Origin: Vagococcus allomyrinae | GTDB taxonomy: Bacteria > Bacillota > Bacilli > Lactobacillales > Vagococcaceae | DNA: 64,000 nt | Direction of reading: 5' to 3' | Assembly: GCF_017829975.1 (NCBI RefSeq) | Contig: NZ_JAEEGA010000001.1 | Location: 186,001-250,000, forward strand | Shown: positions 45,219 to 54,142 of the stretch, piece after piece | Numbering within the stretch: position 1 is the first letter of the stretch | Layout: each line of letters starts with the position of its first letter | Position numbers and translations under genes: made by a program | The notes under the pieces: generated by a model | The model's database searches: none | What the model saw: the letters and a program-made list of their open reading frames with translations, nothing else | What the model was told of the DNA's origin: nothing

Positions 45219-45421
45219 TACTGAGGAAATATCGGTTCAGAGTAAATGAATGGTAGTATGAACAGCTGATGGCTGTCTCAGTTAGTGTTGAAGTAGAGTT
45301 TTGTATGGGAATATCTTGAGCGGAATGGCCATTATTAATGACAAATCGATTATTTAATTGGCTGGGAAGCATAAGAATAGCTAGCAGATAAGTAGTACTA
45401 AAAGAAGGCCATAAAACTGAA

Positions 45422-45469
45422 AGAGTTAGTCACACCATAGACGTATAGGGGTGGCTAACTCTTTTTTTA
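45422..45469 (+). terminator. Terminator downstream of the xyloglucan operon
   Basis: AAGAGTTAG...ACC pairs with GGTGGCTAACTCTT (small bulges) and ends in seven Ts, about 200 bases after the GH31 stop. Confidence 0.75.
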
Positions 45470-45854
45470 CGTGGAGAACTGAAATTTTAAGAGTGATTGT
45501 TTAATTTTTTTCTGTTGTTAACCTGCGAAATTACACCAAATATTAAGTTCATCAAACGAAAAAATGGCTATAAATGTGTCATTTGCTTTTCTAACAAACA
45601 AATCAATTTGATACAGGAGTTAAAGACATCTGATTTTGAAAATTATTTGTCTTAGGTTAAATAGATAAGAATTATTGTTTGGTTGTACGTTACAATGTAA
45701 TTGGCTTTTATCAATACCTAATAATGAGTGGGTTCTCATATAGGCATTCATAATAAGCAACTTTTTGCTTTTGTTATAATTTAGAAAACAACGGAATTTT
45801 ACCACTTTGAATTAGGCACGTTTACTTGGAATAGTTAGACTTAAAATGTGTCAG

Positions 45855-45891
45855 AAGAAAAATGCGGAAGAATCTCATTGATTCTTCCGCA
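45855..45891 (-). terminator. Terminator of the rpiB/PTS operon
   Basis: TGCGGAAGAATC pairs perfectly with GATTCTTCCGCA around five bases; the minus strand continues with TTTTTCTTC. It would also stop plus-strand transcripts. Confidence 0.8.
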
Positions 45892-46038
45892 AACGTCAAT
45901 TTTTCATTTTCAAGTTAAGAGTGACTTTTGAGCTTACAGTCTAAGCTGACGTCCCCATTTATTTTTTGCAACTTTTAAAGAGTGTAACGTACCAGCAATG
46001 AGACTAACCATTATGTGTCTTTGTATGTTAGTGGTGGT

Positions 46039-46470
46039 CTATTCACTGTCCAATTGTTTGACTCGTTCCAAGTGTCGACCGGCCAAAGGGGTTGCTTTTA
46101 GCCATGTGTCGACAATTAGTAAGGCTAACCCTTCTCCAATGACCCGTTCTCCTAAGCATAATACGTTGGAATGGTTGTGTTCTCTAGTTGCTTGGGCAGA
46201 AAAAGTATCACTAACAACCGCTGCACGCACTCCTGGAAGTTTGTTAGCAGCGATGGACATTCCGATACCTGTTCCACAACACAGAATGCCCAGGGTTGCT
46301 TTATGTTCTGTAATCATGTTTCCCACTTTTTGAGCATAGGCGGGATAGTCAACACTTTCTAACTGATTGACTCCTAAGTCTGTAATTTCAATGTGTTGGT
46401 TGCGTAAGTGAAGCATGATGGCATCCTTTAGTTTTTTTCCACCATGATCATTGGCAATGACGAGTTTCAT
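46039..46470 (-). CDS. rpiB: Ribose-5-phosphate isomerase B family protein
   Basis: 143-residue RpiB/LacAB-type isomerase interconverting ribulose-5-phosphate and ribose-5-phosphate (or allulose/allose phosphates in AlsB). ANDHGGKKLK at the N-terminus and the catalytic-cysteine segment CCGTGIGMSIAANK (about 65-78) are typical of RpiB; HSNVLCLGERVIG follows. ATG 46470 is chosen because AGAAAGGA lies upstream and it matches the family start. It is the last gene of the mannose-type PTS operon, 19 bases after IID. With the nearby ribitol-5-phosphate dehydrogenase it could channel ribulose-5-phosphate into the pentose phosphate pool. Confidence 0.88.
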   Translation of the reverse strand: MKLVIANDHGGKKLKDAIMLHLRNQHIEITDLGVNQLESVDYPAYAQKVGNMITEHKATLGILCCGTGIGMSIAANKLPGVRAAVVSDTFSAQATREHNHSNVLCLGERVIGEGLALLIVDTWLKATPLAGRHLERVKQLDSE

Positions 46471-46489
46471 GCGAGTATTTTCCTTTCTG

Positions 46490-47350
46490 CTAAATGTTGC
46501 CGATAATACCAAAGGCAGCTAAGAGTCCACCAGCTATGATTAAAATTGCTAAAACGGTGGTTGGTTTAAGTTTTTTCTTCAACATAATGAAAGTCAACAT
46601 TGTCGTAAGCAGCGGTAAGAAGCCAAGGACCAGTTTATCCAATACATCGGTTTGAATAACCATAAATTCCCCTTTACTTAATGCTAATTTCAGAGGGGAG
46701 GAGATGGAAACGAATGAGGCCGCCAGCCCGCCAATCACAATCGCACCTAGTGTTTGAGAAAAGGTCATGACTTTTGGCAAAAGAGAGCCTGATAATATTT
46801 TGGTAATACCTTCTTTTCCTGTTTCATATCCTTGTATCCACAGCTTATAAGCGATAACCAGCATGATGACCATGTGAAGGATGAAAAAAGCTACTGGTCC
46901 CATTAAGATATTTCCTTCAGCCGCAAAAGGTAAGGTGAAGGACAGTAAGATTGGGATTAATGTTCCTTGCCATAAGGTGTCACCGATTCCTGCTAAAGGC
47001 CCCATTAATCCGGTTTTTAAGCCGTTGATGGTAGCTGTATCAATTGGAGCACCATTCGCTTTTTCTTCTTCCATTGCGATGGTCATGGATAGAATTGGTC
47101 CACCAAATGAAGGTTCAGTATTGAAGAATTGCATGTGGCGTTCTAAGGCATCTTTCATTTCATCTGAGTTTTTTCCGTAAAGCTTTTTTAGAATGGGCGA
47201 AAATGCGTGAACGACACCTGTTGCTTGTAATCGTTCATAGTTATAGTTGGCATGGGAGAAGAAGGTCCAGCGCCAAAAGGCTCTGATCAAATCTCGTTTG
47301 CTTAATTTTTTTTGGGAATCTGCTGTGGTATGTTGTTTTGGTTCAGTCAT
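46490..47350 (-). CDS. PTS mannose/fructose/sorbose-family IID component
   Basis: 286-residue IID membrane subunit of a mannose-class PTS. N-terminal LSKRDLIRAFWRWTFFSHAN, central GLKTGLMGPLAGIGDTLWQG (about 109-128) and hydrophobic C-terminal half are family hallmarks. Its start overlaps the IIC stop by 4 bases (ATGA). Together with IIC it forms the channel that phosphorylates its substrate on entry; ribitol is inferred from neighbours. Confidence 0.93.
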   Translation of the reverse strand: MTEPKQHTTADSQKKLSKRDLIRAFWRWTFFSHANYNYERLQATGVVHAFSPILKKLYGKNSDEMKDALERHMQFFNTEPSFGGPILSMTIAMEEEKANGAPIDTATINGLKTGLMGPLAGIGDTLWQGTLIPILLSFTLPFAAEGNILMGPVAFFILHMVIMLVIAYKLWIQGYETGKEGITKILSGSLLPKVMTFSQTLGAIVIGGLAASFVSISSPLKLALSKGEFMVIQTDVLDKLVLGFLPLLTTMLTFIMLKKKLKPTTVLAILIIAGGLLAAFGIIGNI

Positions 47351-48111
47351 GATGCTTGCCTCCCATCTTTGAGATATAGTTCAGTGAATACATAAGCGAC
47401 GACTAGAGCGAAAAGTGATACTGCTAAAATTGGTAAGCCAGAATAAACGGTTAATAAGAAACCAAAGAAAAAGAAGACTAATGTTCCTTTGCCATTCATG
47501 GCTCGTAGGTTCATGGCAATTCCAAGGGCTGGTAAAATCCCGCCAATAGCTGAAAGGATGTCTAAAGGTTTTCCGGCAAGTGAGTCAATCACGCCTTTAA
47601 CTGCATCAGCTCCGTAATAGCTAGCTGACGCTACCGGTACAACCGTAATTAAAATCAGAAAAATTTGTGGTGGCCAGACATGTAAAAAATTAATGCGGTC
47701 AATGTCACCTTTTTCGGCGGCTTTATCTGCCATATGAACAAAGGTGATATCAACGGTCATGTGCAGTACCCATATAATGGTCCCAAGTAAACCGATAGGT
47801 ACAGCTAAAGTTGTGGCCACAGTCGGGGCGACGCCAGCTGCCATGGCCAAAGCGGTGCCTAAAGTTCCTGCTAGTGCAGGATCCATTGCCACTGTTCCAC
47901 CAGCCGAGATAAAGGCCAGATAAGGCAGGTTGATAGCAGCACCAATAATGGTTCCTTGTACTGGATCACCTAAAATAAGTCCGACAACTGCGCCGTTCAC
48001 CATCGGCCTCATCCATCCATGAGTCCCTAAGAGTGACAACCATGGGGTACCATTAATCCCAAGGTAGTAAACAAATCCTATGAGGATTGCTTGAATAAAA
48101 CTAATTTCCAT
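47347..48111 (-). CDS. PTS mannose/fructose/sorbose-family IIC component
   Basis: 254-residue polytopic membrane protein of the mannose-class IIC family, with GLILGDPVQGTIIGAAINLP (about 44-63), then a glycine-rich GTVAMDPALAGTLGTALAMA segment, and LSAIGGILPALGIAMNLRAM near 185. It is 28 bases after IIB. It forms the substrate channel with IID. Confidence 0.93.
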   Translation of the reverse strand: MEISFIQAILIGFVYYLGINGTPWLSLLGTHGWMRPMVNGAVVGLILGDPVQGTIIGAAINLPYLAFISAGGTVAMDPALAGTLGTALAMAAGVAPTVATTLAVPIGLLGTIIWVLHMTVDITFVHMADKAAEKGDIDRINFLHVWPPQIFLILITVVPVASASYYGADAVKGVIDSLAGKPLDILSAIGGILPALGIAMNLRAMNGKGTLVFFFFGFLLTVYSGLPILAVSLFALVVAYVFTELYLKDGRQAS

Positions 48112-48139
48112 GTTCCTTCTCCTTTACATTGTGTAATCT

Positions 48140-48613
48140 CTATAATAAATTTCCGACAGCAACTGATTTTTCATCGGGAATGACGTGAACTTTAAGGCCG
48201 ACATTGTGACTAATAATGGCTCTGAATTCAGTTTTTTCTTGTTCCGATGCTGAAATGTTTTTGTAAAATTTTGAGCGATTTTTATTTGCTCCCATGCCCC
48301 CAATGATCACATCGGTTATTGAGACACCGTTTTCAATTAATGATACGTAAGTGCTGGGGCCTTTCGTTAAAATGATGATTTTTTTATCATCAGATAGAGC
48401 GTTAATTATCGTTGGTGCTTCTGTTGTGGTTAAAATATCTAGCCCAATTCCCATAGGGACCGCCATTTTAATGATAGTTTTGGTGAATTCATCGCCGGCA
48501 GTCTGGTCATCTACAATGATGATATGATTTCCACCTGTATATTGTAGCCAAGCAGTCATAACTTGCCCATGAATAAGTCGATCATCAATTCGTGCTAAAA
48601 CAATTTTCGCCAT
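48140..48613 (-). CDS. PTS mannose/fructose/sorbose-family IIB component
   Basis: 157-residue cytoplasmic phosphocarrier. ARIDDRLIHGQVMTAWL holds the phosphorylatable histidine (His15), and IIVDDQTAGDEFTKTIIKMA follows as in LevE/SorB proteins. It passes phosphate from IIA to the incoming sugar or polyol. Preceded by AGGAGGAAA on its strand. Confidence 0.93.
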   Translation of the reverse strand: MAKIVLARIDDRLIHGQVMTAWLQYTGGNHIIIVDDQTAGDEFTKTIIKMAVPMGIGLDILTTTEAPTIINALSDDKKIIILTKGPSTYVSLIENGVSITDVIIGGMGANKNRSKFYKNISASEQEKTEFRAIISHNVGLKVHVIPDEKSVAVGNLL

Positions 48614-48678
48614 TTTTTTTCCTCCTAGGTGATAACTAGTAATAAAAACTGATATTGAGTAGATATGAGTTAAGATGT

Positions 48679-49101
48679 CTAGTTGTTAGTTTGTTTATTT
48701 AATTCAGTAAAAAATTCTTTAATTCCATCCATACCCGTTTCCAGTGAGCGATGGGTTGTTTCTTCAAGCGTGCTGCCAAGCATCCGTTGATTGAAAGCTT
48801 CAATCAGCATTGGCAAATTAACTCCTGAAATTAAACGATAATCAATGTTTGTTAAGTTATGGTGATTTAAAGCTGTTTGGTTATACGGACTAGCGGAAAA
48901 TAAATCTGTAAATATAATTACCCCTGCTCCTCTATCAAGATCTTTGATCGCCATTAAGATATTTGCTGAAAAGTCTTCAATGCTATTACCGTGACATAAA
49001 GATAATGTCTGACAGTTTTCTTGTTTTCCCATAATTAATTCAACACTATCGAGAATCCCTTCTGCAAATTTCCCGTGTGTAGCAATTAATACACCAATCA
49101 T
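48679..49101 (-). CDS. PTS mannose/fructose/sorbose-family IIA component
   Basis: 140-residue IIA-Man domain. The active histidine is in LIATHGKFAEGI (His9) and IIFTDLFSASPYNQTAL (about 65-81) lines the dimer interface. First gene of the PTS operon, with AAAGGTGGTG before the ATG and a sigma-54 promoter 26-43 bases upstream, under control of the LevR-type activator encoded just beyond. Confidence 0.93.
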   Translation of the reverse strand: MIGVLIATHGKFAEGILDSVELIMGKQENCQTLSLCHGNSIEDFSANILMAIKDLDRGAGVIIFTDLFSASPYNQTALNHHNLTNIDYRLISGVNLPMLIEAFNQRMLGSTLEETTHRSLETGMDGIKEFFTELNKQTNN

Positions 49102-49126
49102 AGTTTCACCACCTTTGTTTCTATAT

Positions 49127-49144
49127 AAGCAAGACCTGTGCCAA
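49127..49144 (-). promoter_or_regulatory. Sigma-54 (RpoN) promoter of the PTS operon
   Basis: The minus strand reads TTGGCACAGGTCTTGCTT: TGGCAC, five bases, TTGCTT, which is an essentially perfect -24/-12 element. It lies between the LevR-type gene and the PTS IIA gene in the correct orientation. Confidence 0.92.
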
Positions 49145-49227
49145 AGTGTAACGAAGTTAGTGTGTTAGTCGGCAGAACTCTTCTGATAGAAGGGGGAAGT
49201 CGAAAATTAAATTTGTGAAAAACATAA

Positions 49228-49309
49228 AACGACACACTTTTTATCAAGAAAAGTGTGTCGTTTTAGTGTGTCAACTAGCTTAGATAATCTGTGTCACTTT
49301 AGTGTGTCG
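49228..49309 (-). promoter_or_regulatory. Probable activator-binding region (repeated AGTGTGTC), possibly also regulator terminator
   Basis: AAACGACACACTTtTT and its complement form an inverted repeat (49228-49265). Three direct copies of (A/T)AGTGTGTC occur at about 49250, 49264 and 49300, the last inside the 3' end of the activator gene. They lie 110-160 bases upstream of the sigma-54 promoter, where LevR-type activators bind. The inverted repeat could alternatively terminate the activator transcript. Confidence 0.55.
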
Positions 49310-51890
49310 AACCGTTAACAATTTTTTCGAAAATATTTTTTTCTGAGAAAATAAAGATTTCCGTGACATAAGCAAGCTCTGATTCTGGGATTTCTATGCC
49401 CCAGACATTGTCAATATACTGGAAATTGTTGACGACAGTTTGATGAATGGATTGATAGTCGTATAGTCGAGTCTTCAAGTCTTTGTAACTGTAAGTTTCA
49501 TTCTGAATCACCCGTTCTAACATGCAGGTCGTGTGAAAAATATATTTGATATAGAGGGCATTTGTGTTTTCGATTGTCAGTTGTTCAATGATCTGATGAA
49601 AGGTTTCAGTCAAGGTTTCAATTGCTTTTCGGGAGTCGATAAAAGTTAGAACATTTTGAATAAGGGTTACGAGTTTAGGGTTATCGATATAGTTATGTGT
49701 CTGGGTAGAAAAGCTTGTTTCCAGTTGGCGACTGGGGATCGGATAATCACTGATATTTTCTAAACTCTCGACTAAGCTTTCAAGGGTGGTCGATGCCATT
49801 AAGGATAGACGGGTAGCTTCTAGCACGGTCAGTGTACTGACCATGTTGATGCTTTTGACAGCAACACCTGTTTCTTGAGCAATGATCTCTCCAAAAGTGG
49901 TAAGAGACCCCATATCCACTAAAAGCAATACTCCTTTTCCTTGATCAATTTCTTTGACAAGCTCTTTAGCAGCAGCCAAGACAATGCTGACTTTTTCGTC
50001 TAAGGGCAGACACAAGTAATGAGCTTGCTCCACTTTTAAGAGGATATTTGCCACCTTTGCCAACTCTTCAGCGACTTGTCCATGAGTGATAACTAGGATT
50101 CCCACTCGTTGATCATTAGATTTCAGCGTTAAGGATTCTAAAAAGACGGCGATAAAGCCAATTTCATAGGCTGGAATCTGAATGGCTTTGCTTTCTTCGA
50201 TTAATAGAATGATTTGTTTGGCCATAGTGTAATAGACAGCGTCGTTATTAACAACCAACTCAGATTTTGGTTTTCGTGGTTGATTATCGTAAATCCGTTC
50301 AATAAGAGCCACAAGGTGTAAAATGATACCAATAATCGTGTTTTCTTGGACTGTAATGCCATATTCTGATAAAACAGAAAGTAAGATGGAATTGATCAAC
50401 GAATAATCTTCTTTGCTGACAAGTTTGTAGATGGGCTCTTCACTAGGAAGCTCAGGTAAGTTATGTTGGGACTTTTGGGAAAAATAATTGACGAGTTCTT
50501 TGTCTACTAAATGAGTGACTTCATCCAATTCCAATCCTTGTTGAAAATACTGCTTAGAAGTGGCTTCAATTGTGGCATAAAGGTTTTCTTCAAGGGTTTT
50601 ATCAACAAAAAAGTTTTTAACTTGTTTACTAGAATCTGTTGGGTGAAAGGTGAATCCCCGCTTGTTAGACCAATAGAATTCATGAGATAAGATATCTCGT
50701 TTTTCATCGAAAATATCAAAGTATTCAACGTATTGGCTTGGTAATTGGGAAAGTTTGACATTGACTTCCTCTGTTTTTTTGGTGAGCATTTCAACAAAGG
50801 CGCTAGCACAGATCAGTTGAATGTCATTGCAAAGTTGCCCAATATTGTGTTTGCATTCATAGACCAGAAAGTATTTCATTACTTCGTTAGAGACCTTAAT
50901 AGGGTGATTGATTTTTTTTGCTTCTTGTTTAAAGTTTAGCATGATCAGTTCCATTCGCTCTTCTAAAGTGCGTTCCCTTAGAGGCGGAATGGCAATCAAA
51001 TTGGGAATCCGTCGTAAAAAGGTCTGGAGAATTGATACGTCCACTTGTTCAGTTGTGGCAGAAATTATCAAAACATTGGCATAGTGAATCATATTTGATT
51101 CACCTAAACGACGATATTCTCCACGATCGATTAATGAAAAAAGCATTTCCTGTCCTTCAGGTGGTAAGCGATGGACTTCATCTAGAAAGAGAATGCCGTT
51201 ATTGGCTTGGGCAACCAGCCCTTTACGATCAGTGTCCGCCCCCGTAAAGGCACCCCTTACATGACCAAACAGGTGAGAAAGCAGCAGTTGGGGATTACCA
51301 GCATAATCAGCACAATTGAAAATAATATAGGGGGCATCTGATTTCAATTTTTCAGACTCTACGGCAAATTGATACATTGTATTGGCGAAAGTAGTTTTGC
51401 CGACGCCAGTTTCACCAATTAGGAGGGTGTCCAGACCTTTAGGAGGATATAGAATAGCAGCAATGGCTTGTTTAACCTGATTTTTCATGCTTTTGTCAAA
51501 ACCGATCAACGAAGCAAAGGAGTCACTGATTTGAGTAAGTGATTGATTTTCTAGCTCTTGTGAAGATGCCAGGTCAATGGTAGCTGGAGGGGTCAGCGAA
51601 AAGAGAGACTTGAATTGATTTTGGTTGTCAAAAAATAGAACTGTGCCAATGGGGGCTAAGTACTCGTTTGCTCGGCAGATAAATCGAACAGGTCGTCCGC
51701 CGATTTTGATGATTTGTGCTTCTTTGTGGAGCACATTTAATTCACGGCTAACATTACTGCGTGAATAGCCAGTTACATCAGCCAATTCTTTGGCAGTCCA
51801 ACCGATCGGTTCATCGATATTAAGTTTAACGACTGTTTCAGATAGTGTGTAAAGTTTGTGAAATATATATTTTTTTCGTGTGATTGACAT
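49299..51890 (-). CDS. LevR-type sigma-54-dependent activator with PTS regulation domains
   Basis: 863-residue regulator of the LevR/ManR/MpoR class. Order: winged helix (about 1-75, GYSRSNVSRELNVLHKEA), AAA+ domain with Walker A GETGVGKTT (about 157) and the sigma-54 contact loop GAFTGA (about 213), PRD1 (about 430-545), a IIA-Man-like domain (about 590-720, ITHGQVAEEL), and PRD2 (about 770-863, FHTTCMLERVIQNE). Such proteins open sigma-54 promoters when dephosphorylated by an active PTS. It lies directly upstream of the sigma-54 promoter and PTS genes and is divergent from the dehydrogenase gene. Confidence 0.95.
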   Translation of the reverse strand: MSITRKKYIFHKLYTLSETVVKLNIDEPIGWTAKELADVTGYSRSNVSRELNVLHKEAQIIKIGGRPVRFICRANEYLAPIGTVLFFDNQNQFKSLFSLTPPATIDLASSQELENQSLTQISDSFASLIGFDKSMKNQVKQAIAAILYPPKGLDTLLIGETGVGKTTFANTMYQFAVESEKLKSDAPYIIFNCADYAGNPQLLLSHLFGHVRGAFTGADTDRKGLVAQANNGILFLDEVHRLPPEGQEMLFSLIDRGEYRRLGESNMIHYANVLIISATTEQVDVSILQTFLRRIPNLIAIPPLRERTLEERMELIMLNFKQEAKKINHPIKVSNEVMKYFLVYECKHNIGQLCNDIQLICASAFVEMLTKKTEEVNVKLSQLPSQYVEYFDIFDEKRDILSHEFYWSNKRGFTFHPTDSSKQVKNFFVDKTLEENLYATIEATSKQYFQQGLELDEVTHLVDKELVNYFSQKSQHNLPELPSEEPIYKLVSKEDYSLINSILLSVLSEYGITVQENTIIGIILHLVALIERIYDNQPRKPKSELVVNNDAVYYTMAKQIILLIEESKAIQIPAYEIGFIAVFLESLTLKSNDQRVGILVITHGQVAEELAKVANILLKVEQAHYLCLPLDEKVSIVLAAAKELVKEIDQGKGVLLLVDMGSLTTFGEIIAQETGVAVKSINMVSTLTVLEATRLSLMASTTLESLVESLENISDYPIPSRQLETSFSTQTHNYIDNPKLVTLIQNVLTFIDSRKAIETLTETFHQIIEQLTIENTNALYIKYIFHTTCMLERVIQNETYSYKDLKTRLYDYQSIHQTVVNNFQYIDNVWGIEIPESELAYVTEIFIFSEKNIFEKIVNGSTH

Positions 51891-51988
51891 TTAAAAGTAA
51901 CCCCTTTCATTAAATTATTTTCTATCATAGCACACATTTTTAGTTTTAAATACCAGAGAAAATATTTTGTGAAATAAAAAAAATAGGC

Positions 51989-52017
51989 TTGACTATTATT
52001 TTTGGCTTTGTTACTAT
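51989..52017 (+). promoter_or_regulatory. Promoter of the TarJ-like dehydrogenase gene
   Basis: TTGACT and TACTAT are separated by 17 bases, 56 bases before the ATG. It is a vegetative-type promoter, unlike the sigma-54 element serving the PTS operon. Confidence 0.55.
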
Positions 52018-52072
52018 CTGGGGTGAGTAGATATGAGCAATCTCTGGTTGAATAAAAACGGAGGATTGCTTT

Positions 52073-53152
52073 ATGAAACAAGAACAAGTTGTATCAAAAA
52101 CTTATCGATTAGTAGCGGCAGGTGAGATCAAGACGGAGATGATTCAGCGGGAGGTTAAAGAGGGCTGGGTTGTTGTTGAGCCTAATATTGCTAGTGTTTG
52201 TCATGCCGATTTACGGTATTATACTGGCAGTCGGCGCCCAGAAGCCATGAAAAAGAAATTACCGATGGCATTGCTTCATGAAGGGATTGGTACAGTTATT
52301 GCCAGTCGATCTGATAAATTTTCCGTGGGAGATCGAGTGGTTATTGTGCCAAATATTCCAGGTCAATTGTTAGATCCAGAGAAGTATCCAAATTCTGAAG
52401 GGATTCCAGTCAACTATACGAAGGGCAATCAATTTTTAGGCAGTGGTTATGATGGGATTGCGCAAAGTAGACTTGTGCATCCAGCGGAATGTTTGGTTAA
52501 GATTCCTGCAGATATTCCAGATGAAATTGCGGTTTTAGCTGAGCTTTGTACGGTATCTTATCACGGAGTTAGTCATATTGCTGATCGACTTCGGCTGCCT
52601 GAGACACGAGTGGCCTTGTTTGGGGACGGCCCAGTCGGCTACTTAACTGCCACCATGGTTCGCTATATGTATGGAGTAGATGAAAGCCGCTTTACTGTTT
52701 TTGGAGCGGATCCTGAGAAGTTGGGCGAGTTTAGCTTCGCTCGTCAGCGTTTGGTTCAAGAATATGATTTTGTCCATTCCCCTGATACTTTTGATGTGGT
52801 TTTAGAGTGCACTGGTGGCCGTTTTAGTGAAAGTGCCTTAAATCAAGCTATCGACAGCTTTGCTCCTTGTGGAGACTTGGTTATTATGGGGGTAAGTGAA
52901 GACCGGGTGCCGATTAACACCCGCGATATTCTGGAAAAAGGACTTCGCCTTTATGGCAGCAGCCGATCTTCGACAGCTGACTTTGAGGCGGTAATCAAGG
53001 CGTTTAGCTTAGTTGAATACCGTGAAGCATTAATGAAAATTCTACCTGAATCCTGGGATGCAGTGACAGATGCTTCAGCATTTAAAACTGTCATGGATAA
53101 AGTGGTTGAAAATCGAGCCTGGCATAAAACGATTCTTGATTTTAAGTGGTAA
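52073..53152 (+). CDS. Ribitol-5-phosphate 2-dehydrogenase / ribulose-5-phosphate reductase (TarJ-like MDR)
   Basis: Zinc MDR dehydrogenase of 359 residues resembling TarJ. Segments ASVCHADLRYYTGSRRPEAM, KLPMALLHEGIGTV, LFGDGPVGYLTATMVRYMYG and KGLRLYGSSRSSTADF correspond to TarJ blocks, and as in TarJ the structural-zinc cysteine lobe is absent. No TarI cytidylyltransferase gene is adjacent, so teichoic acid synthesis is less likely. Between a mannose-class PTS, RpiB and their regulator, oxidation of ribitol-5-phosphate to ribulose-5-phosphate fits best. A terminator follows. Confidence 0.82.
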   Translation: MKQEQVVSKTYRLVAAGEIKTEMIQREVKEGWVVVEPNIASVCHADLRYYTGSRRPEAMKKKLPMALLHEGIGTVIASRSDKFSVGDRVVIVPNIPGQLLDPEKYPNSEGIPVNYTKGNQFLGSGYDGIAQSRLVHPAECLVKIPADIPDEIAVLAELCTVSYHGVSHIADRLRLPETRVALFGDGPVGYLTATMVRYMYGVDESRFTVFGADPEKLGEFSFARQRLVQEYDFVHSPDTFDVVLECTGGRFSESALNQAIDSFAPCGDLVIMGVSEDRVPINTRDILEKGLRLYGSSRSSTADFEAVIKAFSLVEYREALMKILPESWDAVTDASAFKTVMDKVVENRAWHKTILDFKW

Positions 53153-53157
53153 TTTAT

Positions 53158-53208
53158 AAAAAAACGAAGAAGATAGCTCTTACACAGGACTATCTGCTTC
53201 GTTTTTTT
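53158..53208. terminator. Bidirectional terminator between convergent genes
   Basis: AAAAAACGAAGaAGATAG pairs with CTATCTgCTTCGTTTTTT around a 13-base loop. It serves both the dehydrogenase gene and the convergent DeoR gene. Confidence 0.85.
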
Positions 53209-53215
53209 ATTTTGC

Positions 53216-53971
53216 TTAATAGATTACTTCGACCTGATGCTTGTCAACCATGTTTTGAAATGTAGAAGGCAAGGGAATATCGGAAATGATCAAATCGATC
53301 TTTTCAAAGGGAACACTAAGATAAAAGAAATCCTGTTCAATTTTTGAGCTATCAACTAATAGAATGGTTTTTTTTGCTTGCTTAAAAAAAGCACGTTTAA
53401 CTTGGGATTCTTCTTCTGTGGCATCGCTGCCGCCATGAAGGCTCAAGCCACGACAAGAAACAATTGCTGTATCCGCATAAAACGAGCGAATATGATCGCA
53501 AGCCATAACACCAGTGATCGAAGATTCTTTGTTGCGGATTTTTCCACCAACTGAATAAATGTCATGAGTTGTTTGAACCCCTAGAATGTAGGAAGTTAAG
53601 TTCCCATTGGTTAATATTTTTAGATTTTTAAAAGTATGAAGTTTTTTGGCCAACTTAAAAACTGTACTACTAGAATCTAAAAATAGACTTTGTCCCTCTT
53701 CAATGTGAGCGAGAGCTAGTTCGGATACATATTCTTTTTGAGGTTCATTATTTCTTTCACGATATAAGAAAGGCAATTCGTATCGCTGCTCTCCTAAATA
53801 CATTGCTCCTCCCCGAGTTCGCTGAATTTGGCCATTTTCTGATAAGATGCTTAAATCACGGCGAATAGTGGCTGGACTGCTGAAAAGAAGCGCAGATAGC
53901 CGTTCCGTTGATAGAAATCGTTCTTTTTTTAATAGCTCTAAGATTTTTAATCGGCGTTCTTCAGGTAACAT
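53216..53971 (-). CDS. DeoR/GlpR family transcriptional repressor
   Basis: 251-residue DeoR-family regulator. Winged helix in residues 1-57 (RLSALLFSSPATIRRDLSIL), then the sensor domain with FLDSSSTVFKLAKKL and SVGGKIRNKESS segments. It diverges from the MDR dehydrogenase/class II aldolase operon 171 bases away and is its probable repressor. Effector likely a sugar phosphate of that pathway. Confidence 0.9.
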   Translation of the reverse strand: MLPEERRLKILELLKKERFLSTERLSALLFSSPATIRRDLSILSENGQIQRTRGGAMYLGEQRYELPFLYRERNNEPQKEYVSELALAHIEEGQSLFLDSSSTVFKLAKKLHTFKNLKILTNGNLTSYILGVQTTHDIYSVGGKIRNKESSITGVMACDHIRSFYADTAIVSCRGLSLHGGSDATEEESQVKRAFFKQAKKTILLVDSSKIEQDFFYLSVPFEKIDLIISDIPLPSTFQNMVDKHQVEVIY

Positions 53972-54142
53972 TACTTGACCTTCTTTCTTTTCCTTAAGTG
54001 TACCACGTTGTGATTGAAAATGATTGAATTACGTTGATAAAGATGATTGAAAATGAGCAATGATCAGAGTAATCGCCAGTTATTGTAGATTGAATCTGAT
54101 TGGAATATGATAAAGGAAAGCTAATAGGGAAGAAGGATAATA

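Larger units (their letters stand above)
45219..46038. other. Intergenic region with two terminators and no gene recognised
   Basis: 820 bases between the convergent xyloglucan and PTS operons. It holds the two terminators listed separately. The rest (45470-45840) is AT-rich, without an ORF that has a credible start site or any recognised repeat. Confidence 0.5.

Noticed and set aside
52073-53152. Wall teichoic acid TarJ
   Set aside because: Similarity is real, but no TarI or other teichoic acid gene is adjacent and the neighbours are PTS, RpiB and their regulator, so catabolism is preferred.
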